DNA from: Shewanella maritima
Lineage (GTDB): Bacteria > Pseudomonadota > Gammaproteobacteria > Enterobacterales > Shewanellaceae
Direction of reading: 5' to 3'
NCBI RefSeq assembly: GCF_004295345.1
Contig: NZ_CP036200.1
Location: forward strand, 4,031,501 to 4,095,500
Length of the DNA stretch: 64,000 nucleotides
In this document: positions 40,764 through 49,700 of the stretch, piece after piece
Position numbering within the stretch: position 1 is the stretch's first letter
How the letters are laid out: each line of letters opens with the position of its first letter
Position numbers and translations under genes: made by a program
The notes under the pieces: model-generated
Seen by the model: the letters and a program-made list of their open reading frames with translations, nothing else
Told to the model about the DNA's origin: nothing
Databases searched by the model: none

Positions 40764-40870
40764 TGTTTGTTAATGCACTGTTTTTATTGATTTTATTTTG
40801 ATTTTTATGCTTTCTGATAGTTGAAGGTATTGAAGTGTTTTTGAATTTGCGAATAGTTTTGATAGGCATC

Positions 40871-40883
40871 TTGCAAGCTGCGA
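40871..40883. promoter_or_regulatory. Putative activator site (TTGCA-N3-TGCGA)
   Basis: TTGCAAGCTGCGA differs from the perfect dyad TTGCA-N3-TGCAA at one position. It lies about 140 bp upstream of the predicted sigma-54 start, a normal enhancer distance. It resembles the LuxO-type site as I recall it. Confidence 0.5.
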
Positions 40884-40967
40884 ATTTAGATATGCCTATG
40901 CAAAAAAATATTTGCGACAAGCAAGAACCTTGCTTTACCAATATATGAAAGTAAGTTGAACGATAGA

Positions 40968-41013
40968 AAGCACTGTTAACTTAAAATCTAGGTTAACTTA
41001 GTTAACAGTGCTT
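40968..41013. terminator. 14-bp perfect inverted repeat after the GT2 gene
   Basis: AAGCACTGTTAACT (40968-40981) and AGTTAACAGTGCTT (41000-41013) flank an 18-nt loop, itself containing GTTAAC. On the minus strand it follows the glycosyltransferase stop at 41089 by 76 nt, but only TTTCTATC follows the stem. It may be a terminator of the flippase-GT2 unit or a protein-binding palindrome. Confidence 0.45.
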
Positions 41014-41088
41014 GTATCAGTGAGGATTGAAAGAACCATAGTCGTAATCATTCAAGTAATGTGCTTCGTTATCGGTTTAGTTATTGAC

Positions 41089-42147
41089 TTAACTATCTGC
41101 TTTACCGAGCGAATTGGTTACTTTTGTACCGGCTTCGCGGTTGATACGATACTTTTGCAAGCTACCAATCATACGTTGTCCTAGTTGCTCACAATACTGG
41201 TAGCAAAATTGAGGTAACAACCATTGTAAGTATGCTGCCGACAATGTCGTGAAGGTACGGCTAGTTTCATCAACGATGATTCTTGGTGATGTCGCAAGTG
41301 CACGTGTAACTAGGGTTGCAGCCATTTTGCCATCGTTAATACGAATGGCTTGTCTTGCAAGATACCTTAGTTGGTATGCTCTAGCTGTTTGCTCATGCTT
41401 AGCTAGCACTTTAGGTGCGTATATCCTTGCCCTTGCAACCATTTGCTCCCAAGACTTTAACTGCTTTAATAAGTTGGCAGACAAACCACCATGGTTTAAG
41501 CGATAAAAGGTTAGTGGCTCAGGTAAGCCTTCCATTTTCCACTTAGTTGTAGTGATCAATCTAAACCAGCACTCAATATCTTCAGATTGTCTGAAGTCTT
41601 CATCAAAGTAACAGCTATATGCTTGCTTGCCATGATGTGCAAAACGAATGTCATTTAATGCACTGCGACGCAAAACTGGTGCGGAGCCATTACCCACAGG
41701 GTTGCGACATAGTAAGTGCGCACCATCAATATCGGTTAGCTTTGGCATTTGGTAAAAATCCATCGGCTCACCGTCAAAAGTAATAAACGCGCTGCGAGAG
41801 AAGCTAAGGCCAAGTTTTGGGTTATCATCTAAATGCTTGGCGTGCTTTTCAAGCTTAGTTGGATGCCATAGATCATCACTGTCGATAAAGGCGACATAAC
41901 GACCGATGGCATGGCGAATACCTGTGTTGCGCGCTGCCGCTAAGCCGCGGTTGACAGGATGATTAATGATACGAATTCTCGGATCAGAGAATGACTCACA
42001 AATGCTCAGGCTATTGTCGGTTGCACAGTCATTTACGATTAGTAGCTCAAAGTCTGTAAGCGTTTGTTCTAATACTGAAATAATCGCTTGTTTTACGAAT
42101 TTTTCTACATTGTAGACTGGCATTACCACTGAAATTTTTGCACTCAT
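41089..42147 (-). CDS. Family 2 (GT-A) glycosyltransferase
   Basis: Predicted cytoplasmic-face transferase adding a sugar to the exopolysaccharide repeat unit. The N-terminal GT2 domain has ISVVMPVYNVEKFVKQAI, the nucleotide-sugar Asp residues in VNDCATDNSL and AFIDSDDLWHPTKLEKH (the DxD-like SDD), and GLAAARNTGIRHA. The C-terminal 150 residues are helical with no membrane segment. The ATG is preceded by AGGAGA and overlaps the flippase stop by 4 nt, so translation is coupled. Donor and acceptor are unknown. Confidence 0.9.
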   Translation of the reverse strand: MSAKISVVMPVYNVEKFVKQAIISVLEQTLTDFELLIVNDCATDNSLSICESFSDPRIRIINHPVNRGLAAARNTGIRHAIGRYVAFIDSDDLWHPTKLEKHAKHLDDNPKLGLSFSRSAFITFDGEPMDFYQMPKLTDIDGAHLLCRNPVGNGSAPVLRRSALNDIRFAHHGKQAYSCYFDEDFRQSEDIECWFRLITTTKWKMEGLPEPLTFYRLNHGGLSANLLKQLKSWEQMVARARIYAPKVLAKHEQTARAYQLRYLARQAIRINDGKMAATLVTRALATSPRIIVDETSRTFTTLSAAYLQWLLPQFCYQYCEQLGQRMIGSLQKYRINREAGTKVTNSLGKADS

Positions 42148-43541
42148 AATGATTCTCCTATCGAAAGGTGAGCGTTAGTACGAAAAACCTTGTTGTAGCT
42201 GAAATAGAACACTGCTGGCATCAATGTTAAACAGCACAGCATGACAGCTTGCGCTACCGCGAGCGTGGATATTTGTGCTCCTACTATGATGGCTGCGGCT
42301 AGCGTCGCTGTTAAAAATAAGTTGATCTTGAGGTTGAGCTTGCCCAGGTTGTTTGCCAATAACAGCTGGCTTGCCGCTTCTGCTAATGGTCTTGTAAGCC
42401 CGCTCAAGCATAAAAAAGTAAACAGGCTCAAGGCGTCCGTAGCTAACCATTTGTCACCGTAAATAAAGGGCACATACCAAGGAGCTAATGCCGTTTGACT
42501 AATAATAATGACGCTGGTGACAGCCATGATGGCAAAGCTGCTATTGATGAATTTTCTGCGCTGACAGTCTTGCGTATTTTCGGGCTTTAATGCCTGAAGT
42601 TTGCTTTTGCTGTGTGAGCAGATATAGCTATAAAATGCGGTGCCAAAACTGTTAACTAGGCCAAGGCTTATTCCTAGACTAATGTTGTAAACAAAGAAGT
42701 AGACACCCAGCGCTTCTAACCCCAAAAAGTAGCCAATTAGCAAGTAGTCAATATGCTGTCTTAAGGCGATGACGACATCGCTTAATACCACAGGGACACC
42801 AGTTCGAAGCAACATAGTGCACTGTGACTTCGCAGTATTGAACTTGGCTGCTGAATAGCCAGTCTGGAACTTGCGCTTTGCATTGCCGTGCGAGGGCAAT
42901 GGATTTTGATAACGATGAACGGCTATCCATACAAAAATGACCAACACTTTCGGTATGATAACTGCCCAAATTCCCATGCCTGCTATGGCCAGTAGTGCGG
43001 TTAATACGCCATCGGATATTGTTTGCCAAAGGTTGGCGCGACCAACTATGCGCATATTGTTGTTGCGAAGGTTTAGAGTGGCGTAATTCATCCCTAAGGG
43101 CAGCAATAGAAAACTTGCTGACATGACGATCATGGGCCAAAGCAGTGACGGCATTTGGTAATAGTAAACAAGCCCAAAGCCAACGATGACCATCAATAGC
43201 AACGCAAAAACGCAAACGATGATGTTGACCCAATTGGCACTACTTAAATGTTTAGCAAAATCTTCATCGTTCATGCGGATTAAGGTGACCGAGGTAATGC
43301 GTCTGGTAAGCGTACAGATGAGCTCAAAGCTGGTGACGATAATGGCAACCTGACCAAAGATTTCTGGCGTAAAAATTCGCGCCAGTAAAATGCTAGAAAC
43401 AACCCGGACTAGTCGGCCACTAAATTGTGCGCTGCCTAACCAAAGCATACTTTTGCCAAGTGCAGAAAAGCCCGCGATAGCCTGGCTATACGCGCGTCGA
43501 CTGGTTTGGCGGCAAGTTTGCCATTTTGAGGCTAAAAACAT
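42144..43541 (-). CDS. Lipopolysaccharide/exopolysaccharide flippase (Wzx/PST family)
   Basis: Predicted to flip undecaprenyl-linked repeat units across the inner membrane. The 465-residue protein has about 12 hydrophobic helices, with characteristic N-terminal GSAQFSGRLVRVVSSILLAR and IFTPEIFGQVAIIVTSFELI and a mid-protein RQHIDYLLIGYFLGLEALGV. It is the first gene of a two-gene minus-strand unit with the GT2 gene. The 388 bp upstream hold a weak sigma-54-like site and an array of TTGCA-type dyads. Confidence 0.9.
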   Translation of the reverse strand: MFLASKWQTCRQTSRRAYSQAIAGFSALGKSMLWLGSAQFSGRLVRVVSSILLARIFTPEIFGQVAIIVTSFELICTLTRRITSVTLIRMNDEDFAKHLSSANWVNIIVCVFALLLMVIVGFGLVYYYQMPSLLWPMIVMSASFLLLPLGMNYATLNLRNNNMRIVGRANLWQTISDGVLTALLAIAGMGIWAVIIPKVLVIFVWIAVHRYQNPLPSHGNAKRKFQTGYSAAKFNTAKSQCTMLLRTGVPVVLSDVVIALRQHIDYLLIGYFLGLEALGVYFFVYNISLGISLGLVNSFGTAFYSYICSHSKSKLQALKPENTQDCQRRKFINSSFAIMAVTSVIIISQTALAPWYVPFIYGDKWLATDALSLFTFLCLSGLTRPLAEAASQLLLANNLGKLNLKINLFLTATLAAAIIVGAQISTLAVAQAVMLCCLTLMPAVFYFSYNKVFRTNAHLSIGESL

Positions 43542-43697
43542 AACAATTCCTTACATTCTCGATTAGTCTTGTTAGCATCTGTGGTTTACGATGACCGGCA
43601 CAAAAGCTACGTTGTTAAAGGCTTAAGCTGTATGAATCTGCTGATGACTTAAACTGTACGATTATTGCTAATAGCTTAGTGACATGCTATTGAGTTA

Positions 43698-43712
43698 TCA
43701 TGTTTCGTGCCA
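43698..43712 (-). promoter_or_regulatory. Weak sigma-54-like promoter of the flippase unit
   Basis: The minus strand reads TGGCACGAAACATGA. The -24 half (TGGCACG) is perfect; the -12 half is ATGA instead of TTGC, so the conserved C is lost. The leader would be about 145 nt, longer than for the other three. It is supported mainly by the dyad array 118-148 bp upstream. Confidence 0.35.
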
Positions 43713-43829
43713 ACATTGGTGCTTATCATTCAAAGCATTGTATTTAAAAAGATTTTCATGTTTTTCGATGATTTAAGCCGTTTGGTTTCATGCTGCAAAT
43801 AGCCAGAAATATTGAGTGTTGCAAACAAA

Positions 43830-43860
43830 TTGCAAATTGTTCGCAAATTGCAAATTGCAT
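43830..43860. promoter_or_regulatory. Overlapping array of TTGCA-N3-TGCAA-like dyads
   Basis: TCGCAAATTGCAA (43841-43853) and TTGCAAATTGCAT (43848-43860) each match the dyad at 9 of 10 fixed positions. A half-matching TTGCAAATTGTTC starts at 43830, and TTGCAAACAAATTGCAA begins at 43819. The remainder of the 43542-43929 gap shows nothing else I can support. Confidence 0.5.
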
Positions 43861-43929
43861 GGACTGTGAAGGACTGAGGTTGTTAAGCGCTTTCGAAGAT
43901 CAAAGCAAGCAAGGTGTTAGGGGTAACAT

Positions 43930-44298
43930 TTGAGATCTGTAAATTTAACTTTTGTGACGACGATCGTGTTGACCTTAGCATTGGTAGCACTGCTCACGGT
44001 CGGTTGTAGTGAAGAGCCAATAATTAAGCGCTCTCCGATAAGTGACGACCCTAGTTTGCTGGCAAATGCTAAGCCCATTACGTGTACATACGAGGTTCTT
44101 GAGAAACTTGAACAAGGTTTAAGTAGTCAAGACGGTCATGGTCATGGCCCAGACATTGGTAGCGACGAGTGGTTTGGCGTAATTGAGTTTAAGCTTGATA
44201 TTCAGTCAAATGCTTCATTACCTGAGCGCGGCACAGACAAGTGGTGTGACTATATGCATCAACAAATGCTTGCTAAGCAAGTGCATATGGCTGAATAG
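43930..44298 (+). CDS. Putative small lipoprotein of unknown function
   Basis: A 122-residue protein with an N-terminal hydrophobic stretch and lipobox (LALVALLTVGC, Cys near residue 26), so it is predicted to be lipid-anchored after export. The mature part contains two similar short units, GSDEWFGVIEFKL and GTDKWCDYMHQQM, and a His/Gly segment GHGHGP. The start is TTG with AGGGG 6 nt upstream. A bidirectional terminator follows. No family was recognised. It is divergent from the polysaccharide flippase gene. Confidence 0.65.
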   Translation: MRSVNLTFVTTIVLTLALVALLTVGCSEEPIIKRSPISDDPSLLANAKPITCTYEVLEKLEQGLSSQDGHGHGPDIGSDEWFGVIEFKLDIQSNASLPERGTDKWCDYMHQQMLAKQVHMAE

Positions 44299-44335
44299 CA
44301 GAAAGATTAAAAGTCGGATAAATGAGCTAGTATAC

Positions 44336-44364
44336 AAAAGGGCAATCATCATGATTGCCCTTTT
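44336..44364. terminator. Bidirectional intrinsic terminator
   Basis: AAAAGGGCAATCA (44336-44348) and TGATTGCCCTTTT (44352-44364) form a 13-bp perfect stem between the lipoprotein gene and the convergent DUF4870-type gene. Confidence 0.85.
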
Positions 44365-44406
44365 GCCTTTTGCAACTAGCCTTAATGGTCAATTGCTATT
44401 AGCGCC

Positions 44407-44763
44407 TTAGAACATCCAGCTAGTTGGGTTGTCAATTGGCTGATTTGCATCAAGTGCTTTAAGCCCTTTGATACAGCGAACGACTAACCAAATCGCGGTA
44501 AACAGTAAAATGAACCAGCCGATAATCAAAATGGCGGTGAGTGTGCCGATGAAAATGTACAAAAAGCCAATCCAGAATGTACGAATTAAGAACTGATAGT
44601 GGCTTTCAAGATAGCCCTTTGCCTCGCCCTTATTAATGTACGCGATAACAACACCTATAATGCTCGTTACACCAAACACTAAGCTAACCAAATATAAGAT
44701 ATATGCAATTTTGGTGGTGTTTTTAAGTTGTTCTTGGCCGCTTCCTGCCTCTATTTCACTCAT
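44407..44763 (-). CDS. DUF4870-type small membrane protein
   Basis: 118 residues with three to four membrane helices: IAYILYLVSLVFGVTSIIGV (about 19-41), then FWIGFLYIFIGTLTAIL and IIGWFILLFTAIWLVV. KGEAKGYLESHYQFLIRTFW between the first and second helices matches the DUF4870/YwzB-like family, whose function is unknown. It is a stand-alone minus-strand gene ending at a bidirectional terminator. Confidence 0.75.
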   Translation of the reverse strand: MSEIEAGSGQEQLKNTTKIAYILYLVSLVFGVTSIIGVVIAYINKGEAKGYLESHYQFLIRTFWIGFLYIFIGTLTAILIIGWFILLFTAIWLVVRCIKGLKALDANQPIDNPTSWMF

Positions 44764-45290
44764 TGTATCTCCTACAAGTTTTTACTTTGCGCAGCCATGG
44801 TTGCGCAATAATTATTGTTTTACTTTAAAATCTCTGCCGCCAAATTTATCCCTGCTAGATGAAACTTAGGCAAGCAATCAATAACTTAGCAGTGAACAAA
44901 CCTTCAAGCAATGCGAAAAAGTGACCATTTGATGAAGTTTTGGCAGCTTGATTTACCGTATGGTATTTAGGCCTTGGTTTTACGGCGAAGCACTATGTTA
45001 ATGAAGTAAAGGGATTTTTTGTAAAGTGTTAGCTGACGCATAGGTTGATAATAAGTATGAGTGTCGTTGGAGTGATATTGCCGGTGCAATTAAGCCTATC
45101 TATTAAATCATGGTTGATACTTATATGAACAAGAGCCAATGCTCTTTAGAGCAACATAAGGGATAAAACTGACAACGTTGATTGGTAGGGTGATAAACGT
45201 GAAAATCCATATGCTAAAAATACGCGATGCTGATGATACAGTTGAGAAAATGATAATATTAAGATAGACCTGAACCAAATCCAGAAGACA
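44764..45290. other. Intergenic region without recognised gene
   Basis: 527 bp between the DUF4870-type gene and a small plus-strand gene. A 7-bp inverted repeat TTGCGCA / TGCGCAA (44787-44808) lies just upstream of the minus-strand gene. Otherwise AT-rich DNA with no convincing gene, RNA or repeat. It presumably holds both divergent promoters. Confidence 0.5.
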
Positions 45291-45566
45291 GTGAGTTTGT
45301 TAAAAGCGAGTGTTGGAGTCATGAACAGTAAAATCAATGAGTTATTTTTCGAAGACGGTGAAGCATTCATGTTTGTGAATGACGTAGATGATATGTTTGA
45401 TTTAAGCGATTATATGTGTGGTTTTCATCGCATTTCGATTTCTATGTCTAATGAGAATTTAAATGGTAAAAAAGTGCTAAAGGTTTGTTTTGGGGACTTA
45501 GTTGATCCTGTAAAGCTCAAATCTGCTCTTGACAGTTACTTTGAGGAAATGAATATTCAATCCTAA
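45291..45566 (+). CDS. Small hypothetical protein
   Basis: Up to 91 residues, acidic, with no signal peptide or membrane helix. Two possible starts are GTG at 45291 (AGAAG upstream) and ATG at 45321 (MNSKINELFFEDGEAFMFVN). The sequence contains DVDDMFDLSDYMCGFHRISI and ends DSYFEEMNIQS. It ends 1 bp before the convergent wzy-like stop. No family was recognised; it may be a small cytosolic protein. Confidence 0.5.
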   Translation: MSLLKASVGVMNSKINELFFEDGEAFMFVNDVDDMFDLSDYMCGFHRISISMSNENLNGKKVLKVCFGDLVDPVKLKSALDSYFEEMNIQS

Positions 45567-45567
45567 G

Positions 45568-46836
45568 TTAGCCAGTTACCATTGTTTGTTCATTGTCTGA
45601 CTCCGTATGAAAAGCCATACCAAGTACCAGTAACCCTGGCCAGAAAAGGTAAGCAAGGATCTCCAGGTTTTCACCAAAGGTATACAAAGTTAGTAGCATC
45701 AAAATAGCTAACCCAACCTTGGCTATTTGGCTGTTGAAGATGCGCAGCAATAATGCGCAAAAGGTTAGCATCATCGGCACGAATAGTGCGATTGCACCAA
45801 CGATGCCTTTAACGAACAATAAACCATACCAGGTGTGGTGGGAGCCAATTGGCATGTATTCGACCATATGGGGACCGCGATGTACTATGCCGTGACCAAA
45901 AAAGATAGCTTCGTTCCACCAGCGTTCAATTGCGATATCTGCAAGTGCTTCACGTACGCGGCTTGAGTCAGCCCTTGCAGACTTAAAAGCCGTTATGGTG
46001 CCTGTGATTGCTTCAATAATTTTGTCGCCAATAGCACCTGCTGCCAACAGCACTGGGCTTATTAGAAAGTACATGACAGGCGAGCGAACCCAGTGCAAGC
46101 AGCTAAAATAACCAAACAAGGTGATGTAACACACAATACCAAGCCTAGAGCCGCTCATTAACACCATCAATAAACTGCCTGCGATACCCCACATGCGCCA
46201 GTTGTAGCTTTTCTCTTGCAGTGCAAAGATAAAGTACAAATTGCCAAGCATGCCAAGTGCTGGTGCCCACGGGGTAAAGAGTCGCCAGCGTGGTAAGCCA
46301 CTGCCAGGGTCGATTTCATACAAGCTGACTGAAAAGAACTCTGGGCCAGGGCCTCCAATGATACTCAGTGGTGAGACATACAGCGTCTTTGGTAAGCCAA
46401 CTAGCCAGGCAAGAATGAATACTGGCAACAGCATGACAGTATATTTACACACCTTACATGCGGCGCGATAGATGATCTCTACGCGGATATTGAGGCAACT
46501 TAGTGCTGGGAATATTGCCAAAAGCGCCCAACCTTTAGCCCAACCTATACTGGACTTGATTAACTTGGCAATCCCTAACCCTTGCTCAAGATGGCCAATC
46601 ACCAATGCCAGTAACATAAAGCACATACCAACAAACCATAGGTAGTGCAGGCCAGTTAGCGCTTTAAGAGGTTGGCGATACATCTTAGCGCTGACCATTT
46701 TTATAAACAGCAACCACGCGAGAATTGGTGCTATGGCGTAAAGCGCTCCAAGTAGCCAGAACACATGGCTGAAGACTATTGCGCCATAGACGGCTTTTTC
46801 GTCAACATTTTGCGGAGTAAGGGTTTGCGTATCCAT
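45568..46836 (-). CDS. O-antigen polymerase/ligase-like membrane protein (Wzy)
   Basis: Predicted inner-membrane polymerase joining exopolysaccharide repeat units in the periplasm. About 420 residues with 10-12 hydrophobic helices and one large periplasmic loop near residues 265-330 that carries the family's Arg/His-rich segment (FFGHGIVHRGPHMVEYMPIG; SHHTWYGLLFVKG). MSGSRLGIVCYITLFGY matches the helix preceding it. The ATG at 46836 overlaps the 3' end of the chain-length gene by about 60 bp; a GTG at 46845 is possible. Sequence cannot separate polymerase from ligase; the operon favours Wzy. Confidence 0.82.
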   Translation of the reverse strand: MDTQTLTPQNVDEKAVYGAIVFSHVFWLLGALYAIAPILAWLLFIKMVSAKMYRQPLKALTGLHYLWFVGMCFMLLALVIGHLEQGLGIAKLIKSSIGWAKGWALLAIFPALSCLNIRVEIIYRAACKVCKYTVMLLPVFILAWLVGLPKTLYVSPLSIIGGPGPEFFSVSLYEIDPGSGLPRWRLFTPWAPALGMLGNLYFIFALQEKSYNWRMWGIAGSLLMVLMSGSRLGIVCYITLFGYFSCLHWVRSPVMYFLISPVLLAAGAIGDKIIEAITGTITAFKSARADSSRVREALADIAIERWWNEAIFFGHGIVHRGPHMVEYMPIGSHHTWYGLLFVKGIVGAIALFVPMMLTFCALLLRIFNSQIAKVGLAILMLLTLYTFGENLEILAYLFWPGLLVLGMAFHTESDNEQTMVTG

Positions 46837-48347
46837 AAAATGCACAGTCCTGTGATTGACATTAATGAGGCGCCAAGTGCTGCCACAACCAATAAAATCA
46901 TAGTTAGATTATTTGGCTTTGCAGGCAATGTTGGTGGCGAAAGCAACTGTAACATAGGGTAAGCAGTAAACACGTCCGCTTTGCTAACATCCATTTTGGC
47001 GATCGCTGAAGTTAAAATTGCAGTGGCAAGTTGGTGCTCGCGGTGCAAATCTTCAAGCTTAGCTGCATCGTCATTGCTGTATTCAAGACGTTGCTCCCAC
47101 TCAAGGATCTCACGATCTAGTTTGTCAAGCTCTTGCTCTAGGCCTTCTCGCTCGGCATTGATTGCAATTAAGGTTTCAAATAACTCTGCACGACCATCAA
47201 TATCATCAATGGTGAGTATATCAACCAGTTGTGCGCTGCTAGTCCCTTGTGAAGATATTGCCAGTAGTGCGTTAACTTGATCATTTAGTGCCTGATATAG
47301 TTCAGCTTTCTCTGCGGCCAAGGTTGTCATTTGCGGATGGTTACTACCATAATGCGCTGACATTTCATGACGCTGTGTCTGGATTAAGTTATAACTTGCG
47401 ACCATTTGACCAATCAGTTTGTCGTTGTGTAGTTTCAATAGCTTAGCCGCAAGCTTTGCATCAGTATTTAGCCTTGTTGCCAATGCACTTTCTTTTGCTT
47501 TTAAACCATTTAGTTTAGCGACTTGCGTTACGCGGCTGTGACGTAAACGCTCGATAGTGATTGCTAACTCCTTAAACTGGTCTAGTGACACTAATCCCTT
47601 GTCTGATTGAAAGTCCAAAATCGCTTTTTGAGTTAAGTCGACTTTGTTTGAAAAGCCACTTAAACCGCGGCGAATGCCGCTTTCACGCATGGCAACTTCA
47701 TCAGCACGTAAATCATCCAACATAGCTTGTAAACTACGGTATAGTGCCCACGCTTTTGCTTGAGCGGTCGCTGGATCTTTGGCTGAAATACTAAACTCCA
47801 TCAATCCTGTTTGGGTCGGTAGTTTAAGCTTTGGTTTCTCAATTTTTCCTGTGCCAAGCCCTGCAAGCTGGCCTGCACGAATAAGCAGTAGTTCGCTATT
47901 AGCAATCGCTTTATAGTTCTCCCTAGGGTCGATGGCAGAGCTTAAATAAGGTGAGCTTGATGACGTTGTTGCCTGGCCTAAACTTTCAAGATTAACCAGA
48001 GCGCCAGCGCCATTGCCAGGTAAAATCACTGTCCACTTACTGACATATTTCGTTGGCGCCATAATTATCAGCATGCCAGCTACTACCCAGATAACAAGCA
48101 ACGCAGCGGCAGCTGTTTGAAAATACAGGCGTTTACGGGAGGCATGAGTTAGCTTACTACCTTCAACAACAGCCTGTTTTAGCCATAAAAGATAGGCTAG
48201 CTCTGTGATGCTTTGGGTATCTGTTTTCTGTGCTTGCTGCTCATTTAAGTCGAATAACTGCGCATTATTTGATGCATCACTAGTTGTCGTATCATGAGTT
48301 GTTGCATCTTGAACTGGCGCATCATTTTGTTTGTTAGTTTTACTCAT
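46776..48347 (-). CDS. Polysaccharide chain-length determinant (Wzz/GumC-like, no kinase domain)
   Basis: Inner-membrane co-polymerase that sets chain length and contacts the Wza export channel. It has 523 residues: a cytosolic Gln/Thr-rich N-terminus of about 80 residues, a helix (AAAALLVIWVVAGMLIIMAP) near 86-105, a periplasmic coiled-coil region, and a second helix (MILLVVAALGASLMSITGL) near 485-505. A Pro-rich motif LLSPPTLPAKPNNL precedes the last helix, as in Wzz proteins. There is no C-terminal tyrosine kinase, so a BY-kinase would have to be elsewhere. Confidence 0.85.
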   Translation of the reverse strand: MSKTNKQNDAPVQDATTHDTTTSDASNNAQLFDLNEQQAQKTDTQSITELAYLLWLKQAVVEGSKLTHASRKRLYFQTAAAALLVIWVVAGMLIIMAPTKYVSKWTVILPGNGAGALVNLESLGQATTSSSSPYLSSAIDPRENYKAIANSELLLIRAGQLAGLGTGKIEKPKLKLPTQTGLMEFSISAKDPATAQAKAWALYRSLQAMLDDLRADEVAMRESGIRRGLSGFSNKVDLTQKAILDFQSDKGLVSLDQFKELAITIERLRHSRVTQVAKLNGLKAKESALATRLNTDAKLAAKLLKLHNDKLIGQMVASYNLIQTQRHEMSAHYGSNHPQMTTLAAEKAELYQALNDQVNALLAISSQGTSSAQLVDILTIDDIDGRAELFETLIAINAEREGLEQELDKLDREILEWEQRLEYSNDDAAKLEDLHREHQLATAILTSAIAKMDVSKADVFTAYPMLQLLSPPTLPAKPNNLTMILLVVAALGASLMSITGLCILWIRKPLLRKMLTKKPSMAQ

Positions 48348-48357
48348 CTACGCCTCC

Positions 48358-49653
48358 TTATAACCAGCCTAGCAGGCTTGAAGGGATCACAACATCTGTG
48401 ATGCTTCTAAATATCTCGCGGCCATTGGTTATTCTAGAGTCATAGCAAGCAAGACCATCGCCCGGTAGTAATACAGGATTAAAATTGGGTTGCCATGCGT
48501 TACGAATTAGGTCGTCTATTGAGCGTTCAACAACATCTAGCTCGTCTGAAAGTGGGTTTTTAGTCACCAAAATCACGTATCGAGACGCATTAGTCGATTG
48601 AGCGCCGCCAACACAGTTCGCCGCGATAGCACCATTCAATAAACGGGTACCATAAGGAAAGCGAGTGGCTTCACGGTCAACTGCTGACTGGCTGTTTGAA
48701 CTTGCTGGCTGAGTCAGATTAGAAATAAACACTCTAATACCAGGTGGCGTGATTTGTGATGGTCTAACTAGCTTGTCGTCAAAGCGATAAGTGCTAGGCA
48801 CGTGAATTCTATCGCCGCTCACTAACATGAATTCCTGTGTTTGCTCTCCCGATAAAATACCGCTTAGGTCGAGTAAAAATACCTTATCATCACGTGTTAC
48901 CGTCACTCTAGACAAGTCTGCATCAGGGCGCACACCGCCAGATGATTTTAGCGCTGCTGCAATCGAGCGGTTACTGGCTAAATCACCACTATAGTTACTA
49001 CCATCATCGATGTTTTCAACGGGAAGTTTTTTGTTGATCATGTGCTGACCAGGCTCAAACAGTGCGCCTGAGCTGATGATATTAATCGGCGCCCAGCTGA
49101 TAGGTAAAATGCTGATGCGAATTGCGTGGGCGCGCATCATGTCTTCATTAATCAAGGTTTGTTTAATTGCTTGATTCAGTTCAGCAATAGATAAGTCTTT
49201 CGCCTTAATTGCTGGCAGGTAGGGTAGATAGATAAAGCCATCGGCATCAACTTCAACAGCTTGACTAAAGTCTTCACCATTTAAGATTTTGATATCGATT
49301 TTATCACCTGCCGATAAGGTCAAGGTTTGACTTGTTTGTGAGTTTGTCGTTACCACAGTGACGGGTAAATCGGTTGTTTTTGCAGACTCGAACGGCGCGA
49401 TTAGTTTATCTGTTTGCGCACTTTGGGTCCGTAGGTATGGCGTGTGCTGACCAAAATAGTGGCAGTTGCTTGAGTGGGCTGTGTTTACTTGTGAATTCGC
49501 GACAGTCATATGAGTCGCGCTTTGATCGTCTGCTTCACAAATATTATTCTGGGTCGGCACCATTGGCGTTACGCAAGCTGTTAATCCCATACAAACGAAG
49601 ATGGTCAATGTTGGCTTAAATAGCGATTTGGTTAGTGGGTTAAATAAGCTCAT
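48358..49653 (-). CDS. Outer-membrane polysaccharide export lipoprotein (Wza-like)
   Basis: Predicted outer-membrane exit channel. Lipoprotein signal with lipobox LTAC (Cys27). The Poly_export domain begins around LSAGDKIDIKILNGEDFSQ with DADGFIYLPYLPAIKAKDLS. SLBB-like segments follow (LFEPGQHMINKKLP; KSSGGVRPDADLSRVTVTRD; MLVSGDRIHVPST). About 430 residues; the region between lipobox and Poly_export is unusually long (about 80 residues, Thr/Ser-rich). It is the second gene of the unit headed by the STAS gene, 47 bp after it. Confidence 0.9.
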   Translation of the reverse strand: MSLFNPLTKSLFKPTLTIFVCMGLTACVTPMVPTQNNICEADDQSATHMTVANSQVNTAHSSNCHYFGQHTPYLRTQSAQTDKLIAPFESAKTTDLPVTVVTTNSQTSQTLTLSAGDKIDIKILNGEDFSQAVEVDADGFIYLPYLPAIKAKDLSIAELNQAIKQTLINEDMMRAHAIRISILPISWAPINIISSGALFEPGQHMINKKLPVENIDDGSNYSGDLASNRSIAAALKSSGGVRPDADLSRVTVTRDDKVFLLDLSGILSGEQTQEFMLVSGDRIHVPSTYRFDDKLVRPSQITPPGIRVFISNLTQPASSNSQSAVDREATRFPYGTRLLNGAIAANCVGGAQSTNASRYVILVTKNPLSDELDVVERSIDDLIRNAWQPNFNPVLLPGDGLACYDSRITNGREIFRSITDVVIPSSLLGWL

Positions 49654-49700
49654 GTGCCATCTCCGTTTGTTGGTTTTTGTTGAAAATCTACATCTGCGAA

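Noticed and set aside
42748..43233. 161-residue alternative-frame reading frame inside the flippase gene
   Set aside because: Same-strand shadow of a membrane protein gene, His/Arg/Ser-rich composition typical of out-of-frame translation.
43819..43860. Short tandem GCAAATTG-type repeats, considered as a CRISPR or microsatellite
   Set aside because: Units are too short and lack unique spacers; they fit overlapping TTGCA-N3-TGCAA dyads also found singly at 40871, 50229 and 52379.
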